From Ensifer sp. Root278 (GTDB taxonomy: Bacteria; Pseudomonadota; Alphaproteobacteria; Rhizobiales; Rhizobiaceae), in NCBI RefSeq assembly GCF_001429285.1, contig NZ_LMJJ01000041.1, positions 342,630-406,629 of the forward strand: a stretch of DNA of 64,000 nucleotides. Direction: 5' to 3'. Under the pieces are notes generated by a model that searched no databases, had not been told where the DNA came from, and was given only the letters and a program-made list of their open reading frames with translations. A program made the translations under genes and the position numbers. Positions 48,061 to 56,647 of this stretch are shown in pieces (within the stretch, counting starts at the first letter, position 1; each line of letters starts with the position of its first letter).

Positions 48061-48228
48061 ATGGAAAAGCTGAAACGCCTGTTTCGCGATAGAAGCGCTG
48101 GTATCGCAATCGAGTACGCGCTCATCGCCGCCATCGTCTCCCTGAGCGTGATCCTCGGGGCCGAACAGATCGGCAACGTCCTCTCAGCCGTCTACAACTC
48201 CGTCGCGACGGCTTTTCAGGGGGCCTGA
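48061..48228 (+). CDS. Flp family type IVb pilin
   Basis: A 55-residue open frame from ATG 48061 to TGA 48226-48228 with GGGGAG 1-2 nt before the spacer. The N terminus MEKLKRLFRDRSAG precedes the prepilin cleavage site and IAIEYALIAAIVSLSVIL, the class IVb Flp signature with the invariant E5-Y6 pair after the cleaved Gly. The C-terminal half is short, as in Flp1. No tad/cpa assembly genes are in the window, so it would rely on a machinery encoded elsewhere. Confidence 0.9.
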   Translation: MEKLKRLFRDRSAGIAIEYALIAAIVSLSVILGAEQIGNVLSAVYNSVATAFQGA

Positions 48229-48254
48229 GTTCGGGGCAAGCACGACCGCCCTTG

Positions 48255-49133
48255 TTAAAGCGGTTGTTCCTTGGTGCCGAGCGCTGTCGACAGCCGCTGC
48301 TTCGCGGAGCCCGGTTTCAACGGCTTCTGCTGGCTTTCATGCGGCGCCCATCCGGACAGATAGATCACCGAGAATGTCGCGCGGACGCGGCCGTCCGGAT
48401 CGGAGAAGCGTTCGGCATAGATTTCCGCGGCCCGCAGGAAGAAGCGACGCGAAACGGGCAGGCGGCTTCGGGCAGTGAGCGGGCTGGCCATGCCCATGGC
48501 GCGCAAGTCGCGCATCAGCGCAAACAGTGAATCGTAACGCACCGTATAGGTTTCGGTGTCCGTGACCGGCAGCGCGAAGCCGGCGCGTTGCAGCAGCGCG
48601 CCCACATCGCGGACATCGGCGAAGGGGATGACCCGCGGACTGGCTCCGCCCGTCAATTCCGCCTCGGCGGCTAGGAGCGCTTCGCGCAGTTCCTGCAGCG
48701 TACCGCTGCCCGGGATGGCGGCGAGAAAAAGCCCGTCGGGCTTCAGCGCCCGACGAACCTGGATGAAGGCGCCCGGCGTGTCGTTGGTCAGGTGTAGGGA
48801 GAGTGGCGAAACCACCAGGTTAAAGCTTTCCGGTTCGCCCGGAACCTCTTCAAGCGAGGCGATCGTTACCGGTGCTTGCGCAGAACCAAATCGCGCATCC
48901 GTTTCCACGCGCTCGACGGCACCGACCTTGCCCGTTGCCATGAGATGGTGGGCCGTTTGCCCGGTGTAGCCGTGCAACTCCAGCGCGCGATCGAAGTGAC
49001 GTTCGACCACGCTGACGCGTTCGGCGAGTTCCTGGGCGACGATATCGAGAAGGAAACCGGCCTTCGGATCGGCGTTTCTGAGCGCCCTTGCCCGATGTGC
49101 CTCGACGAGGCTCTGGTCAAAGATTTTTTCCAC
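48255..49133 (-). CDS. Methyltransferase domain protein (NDUFAF5/BioC-like)
   Basis: A 292-residue protein of the SAM-methyltransferase family paired with comF in rhizobia. The motif region LHGYTGQTAHHLMATGKV replaces the glycine-rich motif I, while LVVSPLSLHLTNDTPGAFIQVRRALKPDGLFLAAIPG is a normal mid-domain. It resembles mitochondrial NDUFAF5 (complex I assembly) rather than BioC by its N terminus FDQSLVEAHRARA. The start is GTG 49133 with GGAGA 7 nt upstream. It diverges from comF. Confidence 0.83.
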   Translation of the reverse strand: MEKIFDQSLVEAHRARALRNADPKAGFLLDIVAQELAERVSVVERHFDRALELHGYTGQTAHHLMATGKVGAVERVETDARFGSAQAPVTIASLEEVPGEPESFNLVVSPLSLHLTNDTPGAFIQVRRALKPDGLFLAAIPGSGTLQELREALLAAEAELTGGASPRVIPFADVRDVGALLQRAGFALPVTDTETYTVRYDSLFALMRDLRAMGMASPLTARSRLPVSRRFFLRAAEIYAERFSDPDGRVRATFSVIYLSGWAPHESQQKPLKPGSAKQRLSTALGTKEQPL

Positions 49134-49191
49134 GATACTGTCTCCGCAAGCTGGCCAGCAAAAAGACCTTCGGAGGTTCAAAGTCAACAGC

Positions 49192-49968
49192 ATGGCATGG
49201 GAGAGACCGCTGTTTCCGGAGGAAGGGTGGGGGCGGGTGCTGCGGGGGCTCGTCTCCGGGGCGGTCGATCTCGTCTATCCGCCGGTCTGTTGCGGTTGCG
49301 GCCGGATGGTGGGCAGTCATCGCGCGGTTTGCGCGCCTTGCTGGTCGACGCTGCCGCTGATCGAGCGCCCTTTTTGCGATATTCTCGGGACGCCGTTCTC
49401 GGTCGACCATGGGCCGGGCTCGGTTTCGCCCGAAGCCATTGCCAATCCGCCGGCCTTCGACCGTCTGCGGTCGGTGGCAATCCATGAGGGCATTGCCCGC
49501 GATCTGGTGCACGGGCTCAAATATCGCGATCGCACCGATCTTGCGCCGATGATGGCGGAATGGATGATCCGGGCGAGTGACGGTGCGGTCGCCTCGGCCG
49601 ATGCGATCATCCCGGTGCCATTGCATGCCTTTCGGCTCTGGAGGCGTCGGTTCAACCAATCGGCGGAACTGGCACGGGCCATCGCGCAGCTCTCCGGCAG
49701 GCCTTATCAACCCGATGTGCTCAAGCGTATCCGACGCACAAGCCGACAGGTGGGCCTTGCTAGGCAAGCACGTGAGGACAATGTGCGCGGTGCCTTCGCG
49801 GTCTCGGAAGGCGGCAAGGCGGGTCTCCGTGGGAACAGCGTGGTTCTCGTCGACGATGTATATACGACCGGTGCAACCGTCTCCGCAGCGACCCGTGCGC
49901 TGAAGCGGGCGGGAGCCGGGCCGGTCACGGTTTTGACCTTTGCAAGAGCCATATCCGGTCTTATATGA
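49192..49968 (+). CDS. comF: ComF family phosphoribosyltransferase-like protein
   Basis: A 258-residue protein with an N-terminal zinc-finger region (CCGCG...CAPCW, about residues 33-50) and a C-terminal PRTase fold whose PRPP loop is VVLVDDVYTTGATVSAA. The HGLKYRDRTDLAP and FNQSAELARAIA segments are diagnostic of ComF. In naturally competent species ComF serves DNA uptake; here the role is open. A GGAGG lies 15 nt before ATG 49192, an unusually long spacing. grxC follows after 47 nt. Confidence 0.92.
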   Translation: MAWERPLFPEEGWGRVLRGLVSGAVDLVYPPVCCGCGRMVGSHRAVCAPCWSTLPLIERPFCDILGTPFSVDHGPGSVSPEAIANPPAFDRLRSVAIHEGIARDLVHGLKYRDRTDLAPMMAEWMIRASDGAVASADAIIPVPLHAFRLWRRRFNQSAELARAIAQLSGRPYQPDVLKRIRRTSRQVGLARQAREDNVRGAFAVSEGGKAGLRGNSVVLVDDVYTTGATVSAATRALKRAGAGPVTVLTFARAISGLI

Positions 49969-50015
49969 CAATCAGTTATCCGGCACGGTGGCCGGTGAAG
50001 GAGCGATTGAGGATC

Positions 50016-50273
50016 ATGGCTTCAGTGGTCATTTATACGCGTCAGTTCTGCGGTTATTGTTCGGCGGCCAAGAAACTATTGGAAACCAAGGGCGTGCCCT
50101 TTCTCGAACATGACGCAACCTATGATCCGAAGGTGCGGCAGGTGATGATCGAAAAGGCGCATGGCGGCTCGACCTTCCCGCAGATCTTCATCAACGACAT
50201 TCATGTCGGCGGCTGTGACGATCTGCACGCGCTGGAACGCGCCGGCAAACTCGATGCTTTGCTGGCTGCCTGA
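50016..50273 (+). CDS. grxC: Glutaredoxin 3
   Basis: An 85-residue glutaredoxin with the dithiol site C12-G-Y-C15, the cis-Pro in STFPQIFI and the GGCDDLHALE motif that binds glutathione. It is a cytosolic thiol-disulfide reductant. The start ATG 50016 follows GAGGATC; the open frame upstream has no binding site. It is in a same-strand run comF-grxC-amidase-DUF1178. Confidence 0.95.
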   Translation: MASVVIYTRQFCGYCSAAKKLLETKGVPFLEHDATYDPKVRQVMIEKAHGGSTFPQIFINDIHVGGCDDLHALERAGKLDALLAA

Positions 50274-50344
50274 GGCGGATCTGACGTTTCGCACATCGCC
50301 AACGCGAGGCTGTGTTGGTCGCGTGCACCAGGAGTAGAACGACG

Positions 50345-51202
50345 ATGACCTTCAAGGCTGCAGCCATTCAGATGTGCTCCGGCGTCGATCCGCTAGACAA
50401 CGCGGAGACGATGGTTCGGCTGGTGCGCGAGGCGGCGGCTCAAGGGGCGATTTATGTCCAGACGCCGGAAATGACCGGCGCGCTCCAGCGGGACCGGGCG
50501 GCTCTGCGCGCGATCCTGAAAGATGAGGCGAACGACATCATTGTCGGTGCAGCGGCAAAGCTCGCCGGTGAACTCGGGATCTATCTCCATGTCGGCTCGA
50601 CGCCGATCGCGCTTGCCGACGGCAGGATCGCCAATCGCGGCCTCTTGTTCGGACCCGACGGTCACAAGATCTGCGACTATGACAAGATCCACATGTTCGA
50701 TGTTGACCTCGACAATGGCGAAAGCTGGCGGGAAAGTGCTGCCTATCAGCCCGGCAGCACGGCACGCATTGCCGATCTCGAGTTTGGCAAGCTTGGTTTC
50801 ACCATCTGCTACGACGTGCGCTTCCCGGAGCTCTTCCGGCAACAGGCGGTCGCCGGCGCCGAGATCATGTCGGTTCCCGCCGCCTTCACGCGCCAGACCG
50901 GCGAGGCGCATTGGGAAATCCTCCTTCGCGCCCGTGCGATCGAGAACGGTCTCTTCGTCATCGCCGCGGCGCAAGGTGGCACGCATGAGGACGGGCGCGA
51001 GACCTTCGGCCATTCGATGATCGTCGATCCCTGGGGCAGGGTGCTTGCTTCGGCCGGACTGAGCGGCGAGGCGATCGTGCTTGCCGAAATTGATGTCGCC
51101 GCCGTGCATGCGGCACGCGCCAAGATACCGAACCTGAAGAACGCCCGCAGTTTCGTGCTCGATGAAGTGGTGCCAACCGGGAAGGGAGGCGTTGCCGCTT
51201 GA
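50345..51202 (+). CDS. Carbon-nitrogen hydrolase (nitrilase family, deaminated-glutathione amidase-like)
   Basis: A 285-residue enzyme with the Glu-Lys-Cys triad E42 (TPEMTG), K114 (YDKIHMFD) and C155 (GFTICYDVRFPELFR). The latter sequence and KIHMFDVD are characteristic of the Nit1/NitA branch, which hydrolyses deaminated glutathione. Location next to grxC and downstream of comF is compatible with a thiol-maintenance role. The start is ATG 50345. Its TGA overlaps the TTG start of the DUF1178 gene. Confidence 0.9.
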   Translation: MTFKAAAIQMCSGVDPLDNAETMVRLVREAAAQGAIYVQTPEMTGALQRDRAALRAILKDEANDIIVGAAAKLAGELGIYLHVGSTPIALADGRIANRGLLFGPDGHKICDYDKIHMFDVDLDNGESWRESAAYQPGSTARIADLEFGKLGFTICYDVRFPELFRQQAVAGAEIMSVPAAFTRQTGEAHWEILLRARAIENGLFVIAAAQGGTHEDGRETFGHSMIVDPWGRVLASAGLSGEAIVLAEIDVAAVHAARAKIPNLKNARSFVLDEVVPTGKGGVAA

Positions 51203-51627
51203 TCCGCTATACAATTTCCTGCGACAACTGCCACGCCTTCGAAGGCTGGTTTTCGTCGAGTGACGATTTCGACCGCCAGGTCGACCGCAAGCTGGTTTCC
51301 TGTCCCACCTGCAATTCAACATCCGTTGCCAAGCAACTGATGGCGCCTTCGGTCGCGACCGCGCGCAAGAAGGAAGCAACACGGGCGGTGATTATGGATC
51401 AGGCGCAGAAGGAAACGGTCGCCAAGATCCGCGAACTGGTGAAGACCGTGCGCGAGAACGCCGAAGATGTCGGCGAGCGTTTCCCAGAAGAGGCGCGCAA
51501 GATCCACTACGGCGAAGCGGAGGAACGTGGCCTGATCGGCAAGGCGACGGCGGAAGAGGCCGTGGCGCTGCTTGAGGAAGGAATTGCGGTCGCGCCGCTG
51601 CCGATCTTGCCTGACGAGGTCAACTGA
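51199..51627 (+). CDS. DUF1178 family zinc-ribbon protein
   Basis: A 142-residue protein with an N-terminal double C-x2-C finger: CDNCHAFEGWF and CPTCNSTSVAKQLMAP. A charged helical C-terminal part includes the conserved EARKIHYGEAEERGLIGKAT. The family is widespread in alphaproteobacteria with no assigned function. The start is TTG at 51199, overlapping the amidase stop (TTGA), so it is translated by coupling. Confidence 0.88.
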   Translation: MIRYTISCDNCHAFEGWFSSSDDFDRQVDRKLVSCPTCNSTSVAKQLMAPSVATARKKEATRAVIMDQAQKETVAKIRELVKTVRENAEDVGERFPEEARKIHYGEAEERGLIGKATAEEAVALLEEGIAVAPLPILPDEVN

Positions 51628-51732
51628 CGCGCGGTCTATTGGCGCCTCGGGTTCGCGTTATTTGTTGCCGGCCCCTTAAAAACAACGTCTTGCTTCCCAC
51701 TTCGCGGCTTCGCAATGGGAGATTTTTCAGCC

Positions 51733-52299
51733 ATGACATTGTCCGAGCTTCGCATTTCCACCGATCGCCTCGTCATCCGGCCATTCGTGCCCGACGATTT
51801 TGCCGCCTTCTTCGCCTATCACCGGCTGCCGGACGTCTATCGCTATCTCTATCAAGAACCGCTGGACGAGACGGCTGCGCGGGTGAAGTTCGCCAAGGCT
51901 TCAGCGCCGCAACTTGCTGACGACGGGGATGTCGCGGTGTTCGCGGTCGAACGCCAGGAGGATGGCGCTCTGATTGGCGAGGTGCTGCTGAAGCTCGCAA
52001 GCCGGGCGGCCGAGCAGGCGGAGACCGGCTACATCTTCAATCCGGCATTCGCCGGCAAGGGCTATGCCACCGAGGCGATGCGCGCCATTCTCGATCTCGG
52101 CTTTTCGACGCTGCACTTCCACCGGATTTTTGCCCGGCTCGATGCGCTGAACAAGGGATCGGTCGGTGTCGTCGAACGTCTCGGCATGCGCCGCGAAGCG
52201 CATCTGATCGAGAATGACCGGTTCAACGGCGCCTGGGGCGACGAACTCGTCTATGCGCTGCTGAAACGAGAATGGCAGGCCAAGTCTGAGATCGGCTGA
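51733..52299 (+). CDS. GNAT family N-acetyltransferase (RimJ-like)
   Basis: A 188-residue protein of the Acetyltransf_3 type: LRISTDRLVIRPFVPDDFAAFF at the N terminus, AGYIFNPAFAGKGYATEAMRAIL as acetyl-CoA site, and RIFARLDALNKGSVGVVERLGMRREA at the end. The substrate (ribosomal protein, antibiotic or metabolite) cannot be told. The start is taken at ATG 51733, since GGGAG lies upstream; an ATG at 51715 would add six residues. It converges on ubiG with 26 nt between stops. Confidence 0.88.
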   Translation: MTLSELRISTDRLVIRPFVPDDFAAFFAYHRLPDVYRYLYQEPLDETAARVKFAKASAPQLADDGDVAVFAVERQEDGALIGEVLLKLASRAAEQAETGYIFNPAFAGKGYATEAMRAILDLGFSTLHFHRIFARLDALNKGSVGVVERLGMRREAHLIENDRFNGAWGDELVYALLKREWQAKSEIG

Positions 52300-52325
52300 G
52301 TCCGCAGACGAGCCGGCCAGCGGCG

Positions 52326-53072
52326 TTACAGCGGACGCTTGGCGACGAGCATGTAGTTGACGTCCATATCCTTGGACAGGTTCCACTGATTGGCGAGCGG
52401 ATTGAAGAAGACGCCGGTGCGTTCAGTGACTTCGAGACCGCTCGCTGAGAGCGGCTTTTCCAGTTCTTCCGGGCGCACCAGCTTTTCATACTGGTGGGTG
52501 CCGCGCGGCAGCCAACGCAGCACGTTTTCGGCGGCGAAGATGGCAAGGGCTGCTGCCTTCATGGTGCGGTTGATCGTGGCGACGAACATCAGACCGCCAG
52601 GTCGAACCATATGGGCACAGGTGGTCATGAAGAAATCGACGTCGGCGACGTGCTCGACCACTTCCATGTTGAGCACGATGTCAAAACTCTCGCCGGCTTC
52701 GGCCAGCGCCTCAGCGGTCACGGCGCGATAGTCGACCGCCACGCCGCTTCCGGCCGCATGCGTCTTGGCGATGCCGATGTTTTTCTCCGAAGCATCGGCG
52801 CCGAGGACGTCTGCACCCATGCGCGCCATCGGCTCGGACAGGAGGCCGCCGCCGCAGCCGATATCGAGCAGCCGCAGACCTTTCAGCGGTTGCAGGCCCT
52901 TGGGATCGCGACCGAAATGTTCGGCCACCTTGTCGCGAATGTAGGCAAGGCGAACGGGATTGAACTTGTGCAGCGGCCGGAACTTGCCGGTCGGGTCCCA
53001 CCACTCCGCAGCCATGGCGGAGAACCGGTCTACCTCGCTCTGGTCGATCGTCGTGCGTGCGGTCTCGCTCAT
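52326..53072 (-). CDS. ubiG: Ubiquinone biosynthesis O-methyltransferase
   Basis: A 248-residue SAM-dependent methyltransferase that performs both O-methylations of ubiquinone synthesis. Motif I is [16 protein letters not shown], followed by VEHVADVD and [12 protein letters not shown]. The N-terminal [26 protein letters not shown] is diagnostic of UbiG. The start ATG 53072 is preceded by AAGGAG at 8 nt. The neighbouring gene upstream on the same strand is a DHFR/RibD-like gene that is probably a late arrival. Confidence 0.96.
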   Translation of the reverse strand: MSETARTTIDQSEVDRFSAMAAEWWDPTGKFRPLHKFNPVRLAYIRDKVAEHFGRDPKGLQPLKGLRLLDIGCGGGLLSEPMARMGADVLGADASEKNIGIAKTHAAGSGVAVDYRAVTAEALAEAGESFDIVLNMEVVEHVADVDFFMTTCAHMVRPGGLMFVATINRTMKAAALAIFAAENVLRWLPRGTHQYEKLVRPEELEKPLSASGLEVTERTGVFFNPLANQWNLSKDMDVNYMLVAKRPL

Positions 53073-53185
53073 GTCGCCGTCTCCTTGCATCGTCTCTCGT
53101 GAAGTCGGACGATCAGGCAGGGAAGTCAAGAGCCGGTGATGGGCCAGATGGGCGCAGGCCAGGCGGGCGCGTTGTTCTACCTGCT

Positions 53186-53737
53186 CTATTGCGCATCCGC
53201 CTGCGGCTGGTAGTGCAGGATGACCACGCCCGATTTCAGTGGGCGAGCGTGGGTCAATTTGAGTTCCGTTCGCTTCAACCCTGGCTTGAACAGGGGCACG
53301 CCGTTGCCCAGAAGCACCGGATTGATGCCGAGACGATACTCATCGACGAGGCCCTTCGCGATCAGCCCTGCTGCGAAGTCCGCACTGCCGAAAACGAAGA
53401 TCGTGCCGCCATCGCGTTGCTTCAGCCGTTCGACTTCCTTGGCGGCGTCGCCGGTCACGAGTGTCGTCCTGTGCCAATCGGCGGATGTCAGCGTGCGCGA
53501 GAAGACGAACTTCTCGACGCCGTTCATGAAGGTGGCGATGTTACCTTCGGCGGACGGCCAGTAGGCCGCCATCATTTCATAGGTCACGCGGCCGAAGAGC
53601 AAAGTGTCCGCTTCGAGTTGCGTTTCGCCGATATAGGCGGCGAGTTCGTCCTCGAAGACGAACCAACCGATGTCATGCCCCGGTGCTTCGAAGAAGCCGT
53701 CGACGCTGACCATGTCCCACATGATGACCCTGCGCAT
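53186..53737 (-). CDS. Dihydrofolate reductase family protein (RibD C-terminal type)
   Basis: A 183-residue protein with the RibD_C/DHFR-like fold: [20 protein letters not shown] at the N terminus, [51 protein letters not shown]. These stand-alone reductases (YyaP/YwjB type) have no established substrate. It is upstream of ubiG on the same strand and could affect ubiG transcription. It begins the accessory-looking stretch between ubiG and lysC. Confidence 0.88.
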   Translation of the reverse strand: MRRVIMWDMVSVDGFFEAPGHDIGWFVFEDELAAYIGETQLEADTLLFGRVTYEMMAAYWPSAEGNIATFMNGVEKFVFSRTLTSADWHRTTLVTGDAAKEVERLKQRDGGTIFVFGSADFAAGLIAKGLVDEYRLGINPVLLGNGVPLFKPGLKRTELKLTHARPLKSGVVILHYQPQADAQ

Positions 53738-53795
53738 TGTCTCTCTCCCGTTGCTGCATGTCCTGGCATGGGGAAGATTTGCAAAACTGATATAG

Positions 53796-54347
53796 TTTTG
53801 CGATTGGGCAGTCGCTGTCGTTGCGCCGAAGCCTTCTGATCAGCTGCTCGAAATCGGCTGCGGTCACGGCGTTGCAGTGACCAACGTTTGCGAGCGGCTT
53901 GTCGACGGGGGGATTGTAGCCATCGATCGATCGGCCACCATGGTCGCGGCGGCAATGCGCCGAAATGCTGTACACCTTGCTGCCGGGCGGGCCATCGTGC
54001 AGGTCGCGGACCTTCGCTCACTCGATCTGGATCATCGCCGCTTCGACAAGGTGTTTGCGATCCGCGTCGGCGTCTTTAGGCGGGGCGATCCCACGCGTGA
54101 GTTTGCTGCGCTGGTACGGCTGTTGAAGCCGGAAGGGCGCCTCTTTCTCTTTCACGACGAGCCGTCCACGGGTGCGGATGAGGTTGGCGCGCGGATCGAA
54201 GCGGCAGTTCTTCGCCATCGGTGGAACGTCGAGGCTCGGTCGACGCACGTCTTCGACGGCGGCGAGGTCGCCTGCGTGATCGCCCGGCCACCTTCCTACA
54301 GCGCCGCGCGTCTTATCAGACGCGCAAAGGTCGCTGTAGCACTTTGA
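53796..54347 (+). pseudogene. N-terminally truncated class I methyltransferase remnant
   Basis: The frame from 53796 reads ...WAVAVVAPKPSDQLLEIGCGHGVAVTNVCERL, so SAM motif I (LLEIGCGHG) is intact, but no ATG, GTG or TTG occurs in frame before it and an in-frame TAG lies at 53793. The first usable start, GTG 53877, falls after motif I. The middle (FDKVFAIRVGVF, LLKPEGRLFLFHDEP) looks normal. The last 16 codons from 54297 are encoded by a cruciform repeat, so the natural C terminus is also gone. Most likely a decaying gene; annotation as a GTG-start 156-residue protein is the alternative. Confidence 0.6.
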
Positions 54348-54399
54348 ATTGCTGCATGTTTTTGTCCTTTAATCGGGTACGATTAAAGGAAACATGCAG
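54296..54399. repeat. Composite cruciform intergenic repeat
   Basis: Two palindromic modules. Module 1 (54296-54339) nests CTACAGCG/CGCTGTAG around GCGCGTCT/AGACGCGC with a TATC loop. Module 2 (54352-54399) has CTGCATGTT/AACATGCAG around an 11-bp TCCTTTAATCG/CGATTAAAGGA stem with a GGTA loop and a 4-nt bulge. The sequence resembles a dispersed intergenic repeat that I recall from Rhizobium/Agrobacterium genomes. Only one copy is in this window. Confidence 0.8.
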
Positions 54400-54416
54400 T
54401 AGCTACGATGCAGAAG

Positions 54417-54443
54417 GTGACGCCCGCTCATCGCGGGCGTCAC
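54417..54443. terminator. GC-rich stem-loop at the end of the ABC-F gene
   Basis: A perfect 11-bp stem GTGACGCCCGC/GCGGGCGTCAC with a 5-nt loop lies 30 nt past the ABC-F stop. There is no U tract, so any termination would be Rho-assisted. Confidence 0.45.
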
Positions 54444-54472
54444 GGGTGCCATCGGGTTCGCTTGCGCGATCG

Positions 54473-56005
54473 CTAGCCAAGTTCGCTCGCCGCAGCTGCG
54501 GCGAAGAAGTCTTCCGGGTCTTCGACTTCGACCAGCCGGCGCTTTTCGATTAGCCAGAAGCGGTTGCCGACATTGCGCACGAAGCTGCGGTCGTGGGAGA
54601 CCAGAAGGCAGCTCGTCTCGTGTTTCAGCAACTCCGCCTCGAGCGCCTCCTGGCCCTCGATGTCCAGATGGTTGGTCGGCTCGTCGAGCAGGTAGAAATT
54701 CGGCTCCTTCAGGCGCAGCACCAGCATGGCGAGGCGGGCCTTCTGACCGCCGGAGAGCCTGGCGATTGCTTTTTCCTGCATGTCGATGCCGACACCGGCG
54801 CCAACGAGCAGTGTGCGAGCCCGTTGATCGCCCAGCGAGAAGCGACGGGAAAGGGCGGCAAGCGGCGTCTCGTCGTCCGAAAGCCCGGCAAGCGCCTGGT
54901 CGCTGTAGCCGAGCACCAGCGAAGGCGTCGCCTTCAGCGCTTCCGGCGCGCGGCCGGGCTCCTCGATCGCGGCACGGATCAGGTTGACGAGCCGCGTCTT
55001 GCCGGCGCCGTTTTCGCCCAAGAGCACGATGCGGTCGCCCTGGCAGATCCAGCGCTTGCCGGTGCGGAAGAGCGCCGTGCCGTCCGGCGTTTCGACCGGG
55101 ACGTCGTCCAGTGTCACCAGGATCTTGGCGTGGGTGCCGCGGTTGGCGAGCCGGATCGCGCCGGCGGAGCGCTCCTGATGCGCAGGTTTCGCCGCGTCCT
55201 CCAGCCGTTCGGCTCGCTGCTTCAACTGTTTCGTCTTCACGGTCAGCAAATCGCTGCCGGAATTGATGCCGATGTTGTTGAGCTTGGCGGCCTGGCGGCG
55301 AAGCTGTTGCGCCACCTTCATGTCACGCTGATAGCGCCGCTCCTCGGAGGCGTCCACTTCATCGAGGGTAGCGCGCGCCCGCGAATAGGGGAGCGCGAAG
55401 ATTGGCGATTGCTCGGGTCTGAGGAACAGCGTCCGGTTGGTGGTGGCGTCCAGGAAGGCGCGGTCGTGGCTGGCGACGAGCACCGGCACGTCGCGCGGCA
55501 GGGCGTTCAGCCAGGCTTCGAGCCGGGCGATCTTGGCGAGATCGAGGTGGTTGGTCGGCTCGTCCAGGAGCAGGGCGTCCGGATCGCTGACCCAGACGCG
55601 GGCGAGAAGCATGAGCCGCTGCCAGCCGCCGCTCAGTTCCGAGACCGCACGCTGGCGCAGCACTTCCGGCACGTCGAGCGAATCGAGCACGATGTCGACG
55701 CGCCAGCTCTCATTTTCCGCCTGGTCGGCCGGAAGGGCCGAAAGAACGGCGTCGTGGAAGGAGAGGGGCAGCAAGGCGGCCGCAACGTTCTGCTCGACAT
55801 GGCCGATGGTCAGGCTGCGTGAGCGCGTGATTTCCCCGGCCGTCGGATCGAAGCTGCCTGCGATCGATTTCAGCAGGGTCGTCTTTCCGCGGCCATTCGC
55901 GGCGACGATGCCGATACGGTCACCGGCGGCGACGGAGAGGTTGAGGTTGGAAAAAAGCGGTGCGCTCAGGCTGACGCCGAGGTTGCGGATATTGATCAAG
56001 GCCAT
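54473..56005 (-). CDS. ABC-F family ATPase
   Basis: A 510-residue soluble protein with two ABC domains and no membrane part. Walker A motifs are ANGRGKTTL and GENGAGKTRL, signatures are LSGGWQR and LSGGQKAR, and both Walker B/D-loops read LLDEPTNHLD. The linker between domains (about residues 225-300) is charged and helical, the P-site-tRNA-interaction motif region. ABC-F proteins act on ribosomes (translation factors or antibiotic protection); the exact type is not determinable. The start is ATG 56005 (MALINIRNLGVS). It lies in the accessory-like block between ubiG and lysC. Confidence 0.9.
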   Translation of the reverse strand: MALINIRNLGVSLSAPLFSNLNLSVAAGDRIGIVAANGRGKTTLLKSIAGSFDPTAGEITRSRSLTIGHVEQNVAAALLPLSFHDAVLSALPADQAENESWRVDIVLDSLDVPEVLRQRAVSELSGGWQRLMLLARVWVSDPDALLLDEPTNHLDLAKIARLEAWLNALPRDVPVLVASHDRAFLDATTNRTLFLRPEQSPIFALPYSRARATLDEVDASEERRYQRDMKVAQQLRRQAAKLNNIGINSGSDLLTVKTKQLKQRAERLEDAAKPAHQERSAGAIRLANRGTHAKILVTLDDVPVETPDGTALFRTGKRWICQGDRIVLLGENGAGKTRLVNLIRAAIEEPGRAPEALKATPSLVLGYSDQALAGLSDDETPLAALSRRFSLGDQRARTLLVGAGVGIDMQEKAIARLSGGQKARLAMLVLRLKEPNFYLLDEPTNHLDIEGQEALEAELLKHETSCLLVSHDRSFVRNVGNRFWLIEKRRLVEVEDPEDFFAAAAASELG

Positions 56006-56647
56006 GGTCGATCTCTGGACTGCGCGAGCGACGATGAGACATCCGTGGCGGCACTTCAGGCCGGGTTTTCTGATGATTGGACCCGGAACAGCACGCATGC
56101 TGTCAACGGGCAGTCAGCTCGGTATTGGAAGACGATGCAGGCGCTTAAACCGAAACGGTTCCGCACTGCATCACTCTGGGCAGACCAGGGATAGGATCGC
56201 GATTTTCGCGAAAGGATGTCTGGTCAGCCCTGCAAACGCATCTGCAGGGCTTGGACGGGGCCACGCTGGCGGTGGTGCCGGAAAAATGTCATCACGTGCA
56301 GCCCCCCTTTCTCGAATTCAAGTTGCGAGCCACCTTTAGCATCGAAGCCGGTAATTTTCAACGTGGCATTGCGGGGTCTATCGGTACGGATATTTCCGTG
56401 AATTCCTGTCCTGGGCAATATTGTTGCGAAATGCGGGGTCGTGGTGCGCGGCGAGCCCCGAATCTGTGTCCGCGTGCCATTGCGTGCCGCCCCCTGATCC
56501 GCTAAGAGACGCCGCGACTTTCCGCTCCCCGAAGCGGTGACTGCCGATGTCCGAGAAGTCTCCCAAGCTTTTTGACCGTCGGGCGCCGGCGGGGGCTTTC
56601 CTGTCACGCGCGCCTACGCGCGCTAAATTGGGTACCGGTAGAGGCAC
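56006..56647. other. 642-nt intergenic region between the ABC-F gene and lysC
   Basis: I see no convincing coding frame on either strand. It contains a CCCTGCA/TGCAGGG hairpin (about 56226-56247) and a GCGCG/CGCGC hairpin about 30 nt before lysC. It must hold the promoters of ABC-F (minus) and lysC (plus), but no clear -35/-10 pair was found. Confidence 0.6.

Noticed and set aside
56224-56607. A 127-codon minus-strand frame between the ABC-F gene and lysC.
   Set aside because: No binding site, basic low-complexity translation without domain features, and it spans hairpins and the lysC leader.
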